A stretch of DNA of 64,000 bases from Myxococcales bacterium (GCA_016706225.1 JADJKB010000005.1:1116001-1180000); one strand, 5' to 3'. Positions 1-9,325 are shown, counted from the stretch's first letter. Made by a program: numbers and translations. Notes: a model not told the origin generated them from the sequence alone.

Positions 1-352
1 GGTTGTCGGTGCTGCCGTTGATGCACAAGTCGAGGCCACACACCTGCGCCAATACCTTGGTCGCCGGCGCGCCGGTCGTGTCGAGGATGGTCGCGTTGAG
101 CTCGTCGACCTGATGCGAGGGATCGGTCGATGGGTAACCGGGGCCCTTGGCGCACGCGGAGCCGCCGGCTCCGGAGCTGCCACCACTCGCGGTGCCTCCG
201 CTGCCGCCGGTCGTGAGCGTGCCGCCCGCGCCGCCGCCGGAGGTCCCTCCACTCGTCGAGCCGCCGCCCCCGCCGCCGTCGCTGCTGCTGCAGCCGAACG
301 AGGCGAAGACCGAGAGGCAGATCACTGCCGAGGTGATGCGAAATCGAGCCAT
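1..352 (-). CDS. Gly/Ser-rich lipoprotein, N-terminal part, runs off left edge
   Basis: Only the first 117 codons are visible and the frame stays open to the window edge. The start at 352 is preceded by GGAGAT a few bases upstream. The product begins with a short basic N-terminus and a hydrophobic stretch ending in FASFGC, a slightly non-canonical lipobox, so Cys21 is the likely lipidated residue. A Ser run and a ~45-residue Gly/Ser/Thr-rich linker follow, then the start of a Cys-containing globular part. Lipid anchor plus flexible linker plus exported domain is a common myxobacterial surface-protein layout. The functional domain lies outside the window, so no role is proposed. Confidence 0.75.
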   Translation of the reverse strand, partial: MARFRITSAVICLSVFASFGCSSSDGGGGGGSTSGGTSGGGAGGTLTTGGSGGTASGGSSGAGGSACAKGPGYPSTDPSHQVDELNATILDTTGAPATKVLAQVCGLDLCINGSTDN

Positions 353-873
353 ACCATCTCCTAGATGCACGAGCCGGCCGAGCTTGCGCGCGCGTCGTGG
401 ATCTTTACCAGCTGGCGGCAGCTTGACCAGGCCCGTGCGCGGATTGGCCCGCCGGGGCGCGCACAAATTCGCAACGGCGATTGATGTGGGTGCCCCCGCC
501 TCGTCCGTCCTCGGCCGCTGCGCGGCCTGCGGGCGGCCGTTCCCCCCTTGCGTCCGTCCTCGGCCGCTGTGGGCCGCCACGGGGCCCGCGGGCGGCCACT
601 TCGCGAGGGCGAGGGCGGGAGCGGGTGCGGGGGCGCACTGGGGGGGCCGTCGGCTAGCGCTGACCAGCATTGCGCTCAACGCCGCGACGGCTCGAGTCGT
701 TGGACCATGGCTCCTGCGCTGGTGCGCCGCGCGCAATTGCCGCCGCCGCCCCCGACACGGTCACCTGATGCTGGCTCCGACGGCCGCGCAGGGCAGAGAG
801 ACCTCCGGTCAAGAGTGCCATTCCGCCCGTCCATCTGGCCCTTCGCGCTCCGGTTGGCTACCCTGACCCGGGG
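353..873. other. Intergenic region with a short direct repeat
   Basis: No convincing gene between the divergent lipoprotein and the next gene. A 19-bp direct repeat (CGTCCGTCCTCGGCCGCTG) occurs at 502-520 and 551-569, a 49-bp period, inside a GC-rich stretch. It must contain promoters for both divergent genes, but no clear -35/-10 pair was identified. Confidence 0.5.
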
Positions 874-1461
874 ATGAGTGTTTCGGTCGTACCCAGGCGC
901 CCGGCGCGCGTGCAAGCGGCGACCGTGCGGGTGCGCGATGCCTTCGTGCGTGAGCGCTTTGGCGACGAGGCCACGCAGCGGTATCACGAGCACGCCTCTC
1001 CGGAGCTGCGGCAGCTGCTCTCGTCCAAGGACTCGCCGCCCGGTGGCTGGGTCCCGTTCGCGCTCTTCGTCGAGGCCAACCTGCTCATCGACCGTTTGTG
1101 GGGTCGAGGTGACGGCGAGCTGATCTGGCAGAGCGGGCGCTTTGCCGCGAGCCACAACGTCGGTGCGTGGAAGGGGTTGATCATCCGCCACGTGACCCCG
1201 GGCATGTTGGTCAGCCTCGTCGGCAGCCTGTGGGGCAAACACTACGACGGCGGCCGGCTGGTGAGTCGCGCTGCAGGGAGCACGGCCCTGATGGTCAGCA
1301 TCCTCGATTTTCCGGAGCCACACACGGCGCACTGCAAGGCCGTCGGCGGCTGGATGCTCGGCTCCCTGGAGATGGGCCCGCGCAAACAGCCCGAGGTGGT
1401 CGAGCTCTCGTGTCGCAGCCAGGGCGCCGGCCTGTGTGAGTTCCGGTTGAGCTGGGCCTGA
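874..1461 (+). CDS. V4R/heme-NO-binding-like small-molecule sensor domain protein
   Basis: A 195-residue single-domain soluble protein with no signal peptide or membrane segment. Residues ~20-195 look like the alpha/beta fold shared by V4R and heme-NO-binding-like domains: an early WVPFALFVEAN helix, a central LWGKHYDGGRL segment, and a C-terminal CRSQGAGLCEFRLSW motif resembling the V4R ending (Cys...Gly...Cys-x-F). Such proteins are numerous in myxobacteria and are thought to bind small ligands or act as sensors. No ligand can be predicted here. It stands alone, convergent with the next gene (13 bp between ends). Confidence 0.55.
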   Translation: MSVSVVPRRPARVQAATVRVRDAFVRERFGDEATQRYHEHASPELRQLLSSKDSPPGGWVPFALFVEANLLIDRLWGRGDGELIWQSGRFAASHNVGAWKGLIIRHVTPGMLVSLVGSLWGKHYDGGRLVSRAAGSTALMVSILDFPEPHTAHCKAVGGWMLGSLEMGPRKQPEVVELSCRSQGAGLCEFRLSWA

Positions 1462-1473
1462 GCCCGCGCCGCA

Positions 1474-3738
1474 TCAGAACAGTACGCCGAGGTACCAGCG
1501 GAGGATCTGCGCGGTGCTGGTCTCGGACGCGCCGGCTCCCAGGTCCTGTTCGATCTGACCGGCTTCGCGATCTTGCTGGTAGCCGAGCCCGCCCATCGGG
1601 AAGAGCACGCCCCACTGCAGCATCGTGTAGAAGCCGCCGGGCTTGGCGTGGTGGTCGTTCAGCGAGCCGTCCTTGGACTGGTAATAGAGCGAGAGATCCA
1701 GCTCGATGCCCAGATCGCGCTTGTGACCCGGGGTCTGCACGAACTCGCTGGCGCGGCTCCAGATCCCCGCGAAGCCGCCGCCAAACCGCTGGCCGCTCGC
1801 CTCGCGCACGAAGTCGTACTCGACGCTGGGGCGGAAGTAGTAGCTGCCCTGCACCCGCGACAGCAGGTTGCGGTGGAGGATCAGATCCACCTTGTAGTTG
1901 GGGTGGAAGCGAAAGGTGCTGATGGTGTTGTCGCCGCGCTGAGGCTGTAGGCCGCTGAAACCCGGGGAGAGCCCACCGGCACCATCGATTGGACCGTAGA
2001 CGTCGGGGTCACCGGACGCCCAACCGGTCTTGAACTCGAGCTTCAGCCGATCTTCGACCAGCTTCTGCTCGATCTCCGTCGCAAAGCCCCACATGCGGAT
2101 CTTGCGGCCGTTGACCGCGTCGTCCGGCGTGCTCTCGATGGAGCCCTGCACGGTGGCGAGCTCGGACTCGAAGCGGAACTTCTTGTACAAGATCTGCAGC
2201 CAGAAATCCGGGATCCACGCCACCGCACCGCGCCGCACGTAACCTGTGCCGACGTTCTCCGTGGGGCAACCCAGCGTCGGCGCACCGTTGTTGCAGGTCC
2301 CGCCCTCGCCCTCGTTGGCGATCAGCTGGCGGCGGTGCACGATGTACGCGCCGCCGTTCAGCACCAGGTCGCCCTTGGCGAGCGCCAGCTGGGTCAGGTC
2401 GGGGTTCTTGCGCCGCGCCAGCACCAGCACGTACTGATCGACGTCGTCGAGCTGACCGAGATCGTAGGGCTGAGCTTGGGGTTGGTTCAACGAGTCGCTG
2501 GTCGCACCCTCGTTGGTGAAGTCCCAGGCGGCGCCGAGGTAGAGGTCGAGGGATTTGAGCCCCGTGACGAACATGATGCGGTCCGCAGTCGACTGGTAGT
2601 CGTCGTCCGGCCCGTCTCCGCTGTTGGCCAAGATCCCCAGGCCCCAGTGGCTGGGCATGCGCCCGAACCGCAGCTGCCCGACGGGGGTCATGTATTCCGC
2701 CCAGACGCGCTTGACGCGAATGCTGTCGCGGAAGCTGTTGCGCCCGTCGCTGGGAGGCGACTGGGTGTTGTCGAAGGCGCCGATGGGGTTGTACCCGCTG
2801 CGCTTGGTGACCTGAGCGCCGGTCGCCGTGGAAGAGTTCGAATAACCCTCGGGCGTCGACCCGAGCACCAGGTTGTCGAGCAGATCGATCTGCGACATCA
2901 CCCGCAGGTTGTCCGAGACGTGCAGCTCCGGATTGAGCCGGAAGCGCATGTTGGCGCCGGCTTGTGTCTTGTTCTTGCACGGGTAGAGGCCGTCCCGCGG
3001 ATCGTCACTTGCGGAGAACGACTCCGGCGACTCGTCTCCCGTACACAGCGCCGGCCCGTAGGCGCTGCCGCCCCGCCCGATGTAGCGGTTGTCGCTCGGC
3101 ATCGGCCACAGCGCCTGGTTCGGTGCGTCGACCCGGCCGAGTGAGAAGTTGTGGAACAGCTCGGCGCGCAGGCGGTAGTAACCGTGGATCTCGAAGATGG
3201 GTCGCGCGTGGGACCACCAGTCTTCGGCGTAGATCTCGTCGGACGACTTCGCTTTCTTCTGCGCGCCTGCCGGCTCCGTGCCTTGTTTCTGCAGCGCCGC
3301 GGCGTCCGTGCCGGGCTGCGGCCACATGGGCATGGGCCCGAAGCCTGTGCCCGGTGCGGGCGTGGGGGTCACGCCGGTGCCGGCGGGTCCCTTGCCGGTC
3401 GTCGGTGGAATCGGCGTAGGCGCTTCTTCTCCGCCGTCACCCGGGTCGGTATCGACCTCCGGCGGCAGCTCTTCTTCTGCTGCCGCGGCCGGCGGCTTGG
3501 CGCCTGCCGGAGGTTTGCCGGGCGTAGCTGCGGGCGTCCCGGGTTTGCCGGGAGCCGCTGCCGGCGCCGCGGGTTTGCCGGGAGCCGCGGGTTTGCCGGG
3601 CGCGGCTGCGGGAGGTTTTGCCGGGGCTGGCGCCGCCGGGGGTGGCTTCGGTGCCGCCGGCGCCGGCGCTTGGGCCGCCGCCAGGGCGCTCGTCACGACC
3701 CAGCTCAGAGACAAAAGGAAGGCGGAACGCTTGGGCAT
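1474..3738 (-). CDS. Outer-membrane beta-barrel protein with Pro/Ala/Lys-rich N-terminal tail
   Basis: 754 residues. A signal peptide occupies ~1-23. Residues ~24-150 form a low-complexity linker rich in Pro, Ala, Gly and Lys with repeated GKPAAP/GKPGTP units, then an acidic patch and a second Pro/Thr/Gly stretch. From ~180 to the end there are alternating aromatic/polar strands (IHGYYRLRAEL, MRFRLNPELHV, VYGPIDGAGG) typical of a large barrel, and the last residue is Phe (RWYLGVLF), the usual outer-membrane C-terminal signal. It resembles a myxobacterial barrel family that I associate, unverified, with TIGR04551. Cargo is unknown. It lies 80 bp downstream of the kinase gene on the same strand and may share its transcript. 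Confidence 0.65.
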   Translation of the reverse strand: MPKRSAFLLSLSWVVTSALAAAQAPAPAAPKPPPAAPAPAKPPAAAPGKPAAPGKPAAPAAAPGKPGTPAATPGKPPAGAKPPAAAAEEELPPEVDTDPGDGGEEAPTPIPPTTGKGPAGTGVTPTPAPGTGFGPMPMWPQPGTDAAALQKQGTEPAGAQKKAKSSDEIYAEDWWSHARPIFEIHGYYRLRAELFHNFSLGRVDAPNQALWPMPSDNRYIGRGGSAYGPALCTGDESPESFSASDDPRDGLYPCKNKTQAGANMRFRLNPELHVSDNLRVMSQIDLLDNLVLGSTPEGYSNSSTATGAQVTKRSGYNPIGAFDNTQSPPSDGRNSFRDSIRVKRVWAEYMTPVGQLRFGRMPSHWGLGILANSGDGPDDDYQSTADRIMFVTGLKSLDLYLGAAWDFTNEGATSDSLNQPQAQPYDLGQLDDVDQYVLVLARRKNPDLTQLALAKGDLVLNGGAYIVHRRQLIANEGEGGTCNNGAPTLGCPTENVGTGYVRRGAVAWIPDFWLQILYKKFRFESELATVQGSIESTPDDAVNGRKIRMWGFATEIEQKLVEDRLKLEFKTGWASGDPDVYGPIDGAGGLSPGFSGLQPQRGDNTISTFRFHPNYKVDLILHRNLLSRVQGSYYFRPSVEYDFVREASGQRFGGGFAGIWSRASEFVQTPGHKRDLGIELDLSLYYQSKDGSLNDHHAKPGGFYTMLQWGVLFPMGGLGYQQDREAGQIEQDLGAGASETSTAQILRWYLGVLF

Positions 3739-3818
3739 GGGTGGACGGCCGGTCGAGGCTATCGCACGCGCCCGACGAGACTGTCAACGACGCTCTTTTC
3801 GGCGCGCTTTCGCGGGGT

Positions 3819-4976
3819 TCACGCGCGGGCGCCCGAGCTGTCTTCGTAGGCGGCCATGACGTCGGTGCGCATCTGGTCGGCTTGGGTCTTGGGGACGGAC
3901 GACGGGCTGCTCTGGCGCAAGCCGAGCTGAGAGATGGCCTGAGCGTGGTCCGCGAGTCGCTGCTGCGCCGCCCAGCCCGCACTCTCGGGCAGGCTCAGCG
4001 CCTCCCGAAACGCTTCACCCAGCTCGATGGCCGAGTTGAAGCGATGCATTGGATCTTTGGCCAGCGCCCGCGAGAACAGCAGATCGAGCACCGGCGGTGC
4101 TTGCGGAACGAAGCTCGTGAACGGCGGCGGTGACTCCTCGATCTGCGCCGTGCGCACCATGATCTCGTTGCGCAGCGGTGAATCGAAGGGCGTGACCCCG
4201 GTCAGCATCTCGTAGAGCACGATGGCCGCGCTGTAGAGATCGCCGCGCGCGTCGATGTCCTTGCCGAGTACCTGCTCGGGCGACATGTAGGCGCCGGTCC
4301 CGGGCGCCATCCCGCCCGTGTTCTTCGCCTCGTCGGCGGGCAGGCGGGCGATACCAAAGTCCGTGAGCTTGACCACACCGTCCACGCGCACCAGCACGTT
4401 GCTGGGTTTCACGTCGCGATGGATGATGCCGAGGGCGTGAATCGCGGCGAGCGCACCCAAGAGCTGCGAGAAGAAATGCCAAGCGCGCATGAATGCCATG
4501 CAAGGCAATCCTCCGGGCGTGCTGCTCTTGGCCTGGCGTGCGATCAGCTCGGACAGCGGCTCGCCCTCGACCAGCTCCAGCACGATCGCGAGCTGGCCCG
4601 CGAGCTCCGCCATCGCAAAGAAGTGTACGATGTTGGGGTGGGACAGGCGTCCGAGGGCGCTCGCTTCGCCCTTGAACAATCGCCGCGCCCGCTCCCGGCT
4701 CTTCAGCATCGGGTGGAGCACCTTGACGGCAACCGGGTGCGCCGGTGTACCGGCCGATGAGCCTGCGGGGTTGTAATAGAGCCAACCGCGGTGGACTACC
4801 CCCATGCCGCCCTCCCCGATCCGAGGCCCCACCACGACCCGCCCCCACTCGAGGTCGAGCTCGCTGCCGTCACCGAAGCGGCGCTCCGCCTCACGAGCGG
4901 GTTGAGGCGAGCCGCACTGCGTGCAGAAGCGGGCCGCATCGTCGAGGATGTTCTTGCATGCGGGGCAGAGCGCCAC
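3819..4976 (-). CDS. Ser/Thr protein kinase with N-terminal zinc ribbon
   Basis: A GTG start at 4976 is preferred because the product then begins directly with a zinc ribbon (CPACKNIL...FCTQCG, residues ~4-23); an ATG at 5024 would add 16 unconserved residues. The kinase domain spans ~40-320: glycine loop IGEGGMGVVHRG, VAIK-type lysine in VAVKVL, catalytic HRDVKPSNV, DFG, and APE-like GAYMSPEQ, so it should be active. No transmembrane helix or extracellular sensor is present, so this is a soluble Hanks-type kinase. The C-terminal ~60 residues are low-complexity. Substrates are unknown; the barrel gene follows downstream. Confidence 0.88.
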   Translation of the reverse strand: MALCPACKNILDDAARFCTQCGSPQPAREAERRFGDGSELDLEWGRVVVGPRIGEGGMGVVHRGWLYYNPAGSSAGTPAHPVAVKVLHPMLKSRERARRLFKGEASALGRLSHPNIVHFFAMAELAGQLAIVLELVEGEPLSELIARQAKSSTPGGLPCMAFMRAWHFFSQLLGALAAIHALGIIHRDVKPSNVLVRVDGVVKLTDFGIARLPADEAKNTGGMAPGTGAYMSPEQVLGKDIDARGDLYSAAIVLYEMLTGVTPFDSPLRNEIMVRTAQIEESPPPFTSFVPQAPPVLDLLFSRALAKDPMHRFNSAIELGEAFREALSLPESAGWAAQQRLADHAQAISQLGLRQSSPSSVPKTQADQMRTDVMAAYEDSSGARA

Positions 4977-5108
4977 GAAGGCGAGGATAGCCGGGCAGCG
5001 GCTCCAGGGAGAAATCGACGACATTCTTCGCTGAAAAAAGCGCTATCAAGGCCGTTGCGAAACGCTGGTGGGGTGTGCGAGCCTTGGCTTCGCTGAGGGT
5101 GCCCCTCA

Positions 5109-6689
5109 GTGTCGGAGGAGATCCCGTTGCCGTTGTTCGTCGCCCCGCTGCCACCTGACCCCCTCACCCCCAGGCGATCCCGGCGCCCGCTCCGCGCGGC
5201 GCACCTGCTCGGAGTTGCCAGTTTGCTCGGCGTCAGCTTGGGTTCGGTCACCGCGCAGGCCCAGGACGCGAAGGAAAAGGAGTTCTCGGCGCAGCGCTTC
5301 GACCCGGCTCCGGGGCCTCGCAACTACTTCTCCACCCGGGGTGTGCGCACCGACGGACAGATGGCGTGGAGCGCGGGCCTGATGGTCAACTACTCCTGGG
5401 AACCGTTCGTGGTTCGGAGTTGTTTCAGCGACACCAACTGTGATGACAAGAACGCGACCGGCACGGATGACGTCAAAGTCATCGAAAACATGGTCACGGG
5501 TGACGCGCTCGCGTCTCTCACGCCCATTCCCCGCCTGCAGCTCGGGCTGAAGATCCCGGTTACCTGGGCCAGCGGCGACGGCCTCGCGGACGGGGGTGTT
5601 CCGGAGGAGGGCGGCATCAACGCGGTTGGCCTCGGGGACGCGACCCTCGAGGGCAAGTACCGGCTGCACGGCGAGATCAGGGATCCCTTCGTGGTCGGAG
5701 TCGGTGCGTTCTTTACCGGACCGCTGGGTCGCGCAACGGCCAAAGACAGTTACATCGGGGACGCGACCCCGACTGCGGGTCTGCGCGGCATCTTCGACGG
5801 TGAGCAAGGCCCGTTCTCGTTCGGCGGCAACCTCGCCGCCGTGTACCGCGGCAAAGGGCGGGTCGGCTCCACCGAGCTTGGGCCCGAGTTCCGCTATGGC
5901 GTCGCCGGCGGCTTCAAACCCAGCCCCACGCTCCGCGTGATCCTCGACGGCTTCGGCGCGACCAAGTTCAGCGCCAAGAACGGGACGAACTCCCTCGAGG
6001 TCGACGGCGGCGTCCAGATCATGCCTCTCGACTCGCCCTTCGTGATCTTCGCCGGTGTGGGCACCGGGGTGATCCAAGGCGTGGGCGTGCCGAAGGTGCG
6101 CGGCATTCTCGGCCTGATGTACGTCGCCGAGGGCGGCGATCGCGACGGCGACGGGATCCCCGACGACAAGGATCAGTGTCCGACCGTGCCCGAGGACAAG
6201 GACGGCTACCAGGACAACGACGGCTGTCCAGACGCCGACAACGACGGCGACATGATCCCCGACGAGCAGGACAAGTGCCCGAGTCAAGCCGAGGATCCCG
6301 ACGGGTTCGAGGACAAGGACGGCTGTCCCGAGCTGGACAACGACAAGGACGGCGTCAACGACGACCAGGATCGTTGCCCGAACAAGGCGGAGACCAAGAA
6401 CGGCTACAAAGACGACGACGGTTGCCCGGACGAGCCCGACCGGGACAACGACGGCGTGTCGGACAAGCTGGACAAGTGCCCGGATCAGGCGGAGGACACC
6501 GACGGCTTCCAGGACACCGACGGTTGCCCGGATCCGGACAACGACAACGACGGCGTGCCCGACCAGCAGGACGAGTGCGGAGACCAGCCGGAGACCATGA
6601 ACGGCTTCCAGGACGAAGACGGCTGCCCGGACGAACTGCCGAAGGGCGACGCCAAAGAAGACAAGAAGAAGGAAAAGAAGAAGAAGTGA
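5109..6689 (+). CDS. Exported barrel-like protein with thrombospondin type-3 repeats
   Basis: 526 residues. An N-terminal basic/hydrophobic segment (to ~51, ending TAQAQDA) is a signal peptide. Residues ~60-340 look like a small beta-barrel (NYSWEPFVV, LGLKIPVTWA, GVGAFFTGPLG). Residues ~345-507 hold about six thrombospondin type-3 Ca-binding repeats of the type DRDGDGIPDDKDQCP. The chain ends in a Lys/Glu tail (KKKEKKKK) where family members usually carry an OmpA-like peptidoglycan-binding domain; none is present. Likely an outer-membrane protein with a calcium-stabilised periplasmic stalk. The stop codon overlaps the next start (TGATG), implying translational coupling to the thioredoxin. 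Confidence 0.8.
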   Translation: MSEEIPLPLFVAPLPPDPLTPRRSRRPLRAAHLLGVASLLGVSLGSVTAQAQDAKEKEFSAQRFDPAPGPRNYFSTRGVRTDGQMAWSAGLMVNYSWEPFVVRSCFSDTNCDDKNATGTDDVKVIENMVTGDALASLTPIPRLQLGLKIPVTWASGDGLADGGVPEEGGINAVGLGDATLEGKYRLHGEIRDPFVVGVGAFFTGPLGRATAKDSYIGDATPTAGLRGIFDGEQGPFSFGGNLAAVYRGKGRVGSTELGPEFRYGVAGGFKPSPTLRVILDGFGATKFSAKNGTNSLEVDGGVQIMPLDSPFVIFAGVGTGVIQGVGVPKVRGILGLMYVAEGGDRDGDGIPDDKDQCPTVPEDKDGYQDNDGCPDADNDGDMIPDEQDKCPSQAEDPDGFEDKDGCPELDNDKDGVNDDQDRCPNKAETKNGYKDDDGCPDEPDRDNDGVSDKLDKCPDQAEDTDGFQDTDGCPDPDNDNDGVPDQQDECGDQPETMNGFQDEDGCPDELPKGDAKEDKKKEKKKK

Positions 6690-7231
6690 TGCCGCCAAGC
6701 GTCGCGCGCCTGGGGGGCGTGGTCGTCGGCGTGAGCCTCGCGCTCACGTCGATTGGATGCGGAAAGATGGGTCCGGCTCAGAGTGGCAGCGGCGCCGAGC
6801 ACCCGCTGCTCGGCGCGCCGGCCCCCGCCTTCGAGCTCCCCGGATACTCGGGGGGAGTGAAGAAGGTGTCGTTGGCCGACGGTGCCGGGAAGGTCATGCT
6901 CGTCGACTTTTGGGCGACGTGGTGTGAACCCTGCAAGGACTCGTTTCCGCACCACCAGCAGCTGGCGGAAAAGTATTCCGGCAAGCTCGTGGTCATCGGC
7001 ATCAGCATCGACGACGACCCCGACGGCATCGCCGAGTTTGCCAAGAAGAACGGTGGCAAGTTTCCTCTCGGCTGGGACGAAGGTCAGAGCGTCTCGGAAA
7101 CCTACCAACCACCCACGATGCCAACGGCGTACGTGATCGACCAGAACGGCATCGTGCGTTACGTGCACCCTGGATTCCACCAGGGCGACGAGGCCGAAAT
7201 CGATGCGCACGTCGCCGAGCTCTTGAAGTGA
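6689..7231 (+). CDS. TlpA/ResA-like thiol-disulfide oxidoreductase lipoprotein
   Basis: 180 residues. The start ATG shares its A with the upstream TGA. An N-terminal hydrophobic segment ending TSIGC gives a lipobox, so the protein is anchored in the periplasm. The thioredoxin-like AhpC/TSA-type domain covers ~38-180: APAFELPGYSG, redox motif WATWCEPCKD, and a cis-Pro region PPTMPTAYVID. This is the family that reduces periplasmic disulfides, for example apocytochrome c. The partner is unknown here, but coupling to the TSP3-repeat protein, which has Cys in each repeat, suggests that protein could be a client. That link is inference. Confidence 0.88.
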   Translation: MPPSVARLGGVVVGVSLALTSIGCGKMGPAQSGSGAEHPLLGAPAPAFELPGYSGGVKKVSLADGAGKVMLVDFWATWCEPCKDSFPHHQQLAEKYSGKLVVIGISIDDDPDGIAEFAKKNGGKFPLGWDEGQSVSETYQPPTMPTAYVIDQNGIVRYVHPGFHQGDEAEIDAHVAELLK

Positions 7232-7276
7232 CGCTCGACGCAGAGCTCGATGTAGCCGACGCTCTCCGCTGTACGT

Positions 7277-7292
7277 CGATGTAAGTACATCG
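7277..7292. promoter_or_regulatory. 16-bp inverted repeat upstream of HEAT-like gene
   Basis: CGATGTA-AG-TACATCG, a perfect 7-bp inverted repeat with 2-bp centre, 45 bp upstream of the GTG start at 7337. The size and spacing fit a dimeric repressor site. No T-run follows, so it is not an intrinsic terminator. Confidence 0.35.
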
Positions 7293-7336
7293 CGCGGCTT
7301 GGGAATGGGCCACCGCTGGGGTACGATTTCATCAGC

Positions 7337-8164
7337 GTGCGGTTCTGGCTCAGTCTGCGACTGCGACGATTCGCGCTATCCGTAGCGTGCGCCATAGCGC
7401 TGACCCTCTCGCACGGAAGCGCCTACGCTGGAGGCAGCGTCGATCAGCTGATCGAGCGGCTGCAGAACGGCGCCGACTTCCGTGTGCGCGTGCAGGCCGC
7501 GCTGCAGCTTGGCAAGACCAAACACCCGGACGCGCGTGAACCTCTCGAGAAGGCCCTCGACGACGACAACGCTGCAGTGCGCACCGCTTCCGCGGCGGCA
7601 CTGAAAGTGCTGGCTGACAAGAAGAGCATCACGGCGCTCGAGGCGCACAAGAAGGATTCGTCATCGGCGGTGCGCTCTCAGATCGCGGCGACCTTGGCGT
7701 CGCTGCGCATGGTCACCACCAGCAGCGTCGCCAAGATGATCGTGAAGATTGGCCGCATGCGCACCGGCAAGGACGTACGCGGGAAGCTCGTGGGTGAGCT
7801 GGAGGACGCGAGCCGCCAGAAGTTCGGCGAGCTTCCCGGGGTGAGGGTCATGGACGAGAAGTCCGGAGCCGAGCCCGAGAGCAAGGGCAAAAAGACACCG
7901 ATGGTGATGGTGACGGGGCTCTTGCGAAAAATGAACGAATCCCAGGAGGGGTCCGAGGTCGTCTACTCCGCGAGTGTGGAGTACGTCGTCCACCGCATGC
8001 CCGAGCAAGCCATCGCCGGCACGGTCAGCGGCTCGGCGAGCACTCGGGCGAGCACCGCCGAAGCCAAGAAACGCTCACCCGAGCTCAGGCGGCTGGTGCT
8101 CGCGGCCGCCGTCGCCAGCGCAGTAAAACGCGCGCCCGAAGCCCTGGCTGCGGCGACCCGCTGA
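7337..8164 (+). CDS. Exported HEAT-repeat-like protein
   Basis: 275 residues from a GTG start. A twin-basic N-terminus and hydrophobic stretch ending SAYAGG is a signal peptide (cleavage near residue 31). Residues ~33-120 form HEAT-like helical pairs (VRVQAALQLGKTKHPDAREPLEKAL, then a second and third unit), a protein-protein scaffold. The C-terminal half (~125-270) has no recognised family and ends in an Ala-rich helix. Known myxobacterial relatives are uncharacterised periplasmic HEAT proteins. It is preceded by a small palindrome at 7277-7292 and is probably monocistronic. Confidence 0.65.
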   Translation: MRFWLSLRLRRFALSVACAIALTLSHGSAYAGGSVDQLIERLQNGADFRVRVQAALQLGKTKHPDAREPLEKALDDDNAAVRTASAAALKVLADKKSITALEAHKKDSSSAVRSQIAATLASLRMVTTSSVAKMIVKIGRMRTGKDVRGKLVGELEDASRQKFGELPGVRVMDEKSGAEPESKGKKTPMVMVTGLLRKMNESQEGSEVVYSASVEYVVHRMPEQAIAGTVSGSASTRASTAEAKKRSPELRRLVLAAAVASAVKRAPEALAAATR

Positions 8165-8206
8165 CGGGTGGTTGACGCGGCCACACTGGCCGTTCGATAG
8201 GGGTGC

Positions 8207-9325
8207 GTGCCCACGCCGCCCCGTGTGCTGTTCGTCTCCAAGCCGGTGGTTCCGCCCTACCACGACGGCACGAAGTGTCTGGTTCGAGACGTCGCGACTC
8301 ACCTGGAAGGGTTCCATCCCGTCGTCATGGCGACCCCTGGCGCGGCGCCGCTCCCGGGAGTCGAGCTCGCGAGCGTCTACTCGGATGCGGGTCACCACAC
8401 ACCGGCCTTGGCCGAGAACGCCCGCGCCGCCCTGTTCGTCGCCCGTTATCCTGGCGCCGCGCTCTGGCACTTCGTGTTCGCACCCAACCCCAAGACCAGC
8501 GTCATCGGTCGACTGCTCCGCAGTCTGCGACGCACACCCGTCGTGCAGACCATCGCGTCGCCGCCGCGCAGCTTCGAACACATCGACCGCCTCTTGTTTG
8601 GTGACATCGTCGTGGCTCAGAGCCATGCCACCGCCGCCCGCATCGCAGAGCATGCGCCGCGTCGCCGCATCGAGGTCATCCCGCCGCCGGTAGCCGCCAT
8701 CCCATCCCGGCCAGTGTCCGAGCGCCGCGCTCTCTACGAACGCCTCGGCCTCCCTGAGGGCGCACCCGTGCTCGTGTACCCCGGGGACATCGAGCTGTCC
8801 GCCGGCGCCGAGAACGTGGCGGCTCTGGTCGAGCCGCTCGCGCGGGAGTTGCCGGACGTCGTGATCGTGTTTGCGTACCGCGCCAAGACCTCGCGCGCAC
8901 ACGCCGTTGCCGCGGCACTGCAGCGTCGGCTTTCTGCACGGCACACGCGCTTCACCGACACACTTCCGGATGTGCTGGCGCTGATCGAGGACGCCCGCGC
9001 GGTGCTGTTTCCCGTCGATGATCTGTGGGGAAAGGTCGACCTGCCCATCGTGCTGCTCGAGTCGATGCGGCTCGGTGTCCCGGTCATCTGTCAGGACCAG
9101 GGCCCGCTCGCCGAGCTCGGGGGTACGCTGCGGATCGCGCCAGGGGACCAGGCGGGTTATGTCCGGGCGGTGCTCGAGCTGGTGAAGAGCAGCGAGCACA
9201 CGGACGCGGTCCGACGAGCGCAGTGGGCGCGGCTCGAGGCCGAGCACGACGCTCGGGTCGTGGCGCGGCGCTACGAGCGCCTCTACTTGGAGCTCTTGGG
9301 GGAACGAGCAAGGAGCATACGATGA
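8207..9325 (+). CDS. GT4-type glycosyltransferase (GT-B fold)
   Basis: 372 residues from GTG. The N-terminal Rossmann half begins RVLFVSKPVVPPYHDGTKC, where the acceptor loop follows strand 1. The C-terminal half has the donor-binding region: LVYPGDIELSAGAENVAAL, then VLFPVDDLWGKVDLPIVLLESMRLGVPVI, the E-x7-E-like nucleotide-sugar site of family GT4. It should transfer a sugar from an NDP-sugar to a lipid, glycan or natural product; the acceptor is not predictable. It overlaps the next gene by ATGA, so the two are translationally coupled. Confidence 0.78.
   Translation: MPTPPRVLFVSKPVVPPYHDGTKCLVRDVATHLEGFHPVVMATPGAAPLPGVELASVYSDAGHHTPALAENARAALFVARYPGAALWHFVFAPNPKTSVIGRLLRSLRRTPVVQTIASPPRSFEHIDRLLFGDIVVAQSHATAARIAEHAPRRRIEVIPPPVAAIPSRPVSERRALYERLGLPEGAPVLVYPGDIELSAGAENVAALVEPLARELPDVVIVFAYRAKTSRAHAVAAALQRRLSARHTRFTDTLPDVLALIEDARAVLFPVDDLWGKVDLPIVLLESMRLGVPVICQDQGPLAELGGTLRIAPGDQAGYVRAVLELVKSSEHTDAVRRAQWARLEAEHDARVVARRYERLYLELLGERARSIR

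Noticed and set aside
147..866. Long Pro-rich frame on the + strand
   Set aside because: Its first part is the antisense of the truncated lipoprotein gene; the rest is GC-rich intergenic DNA with no family resemblance.
676..1332. 218-codon frame on the - strand
   Set aside because: Mostly antisense of the V4R-like gene.
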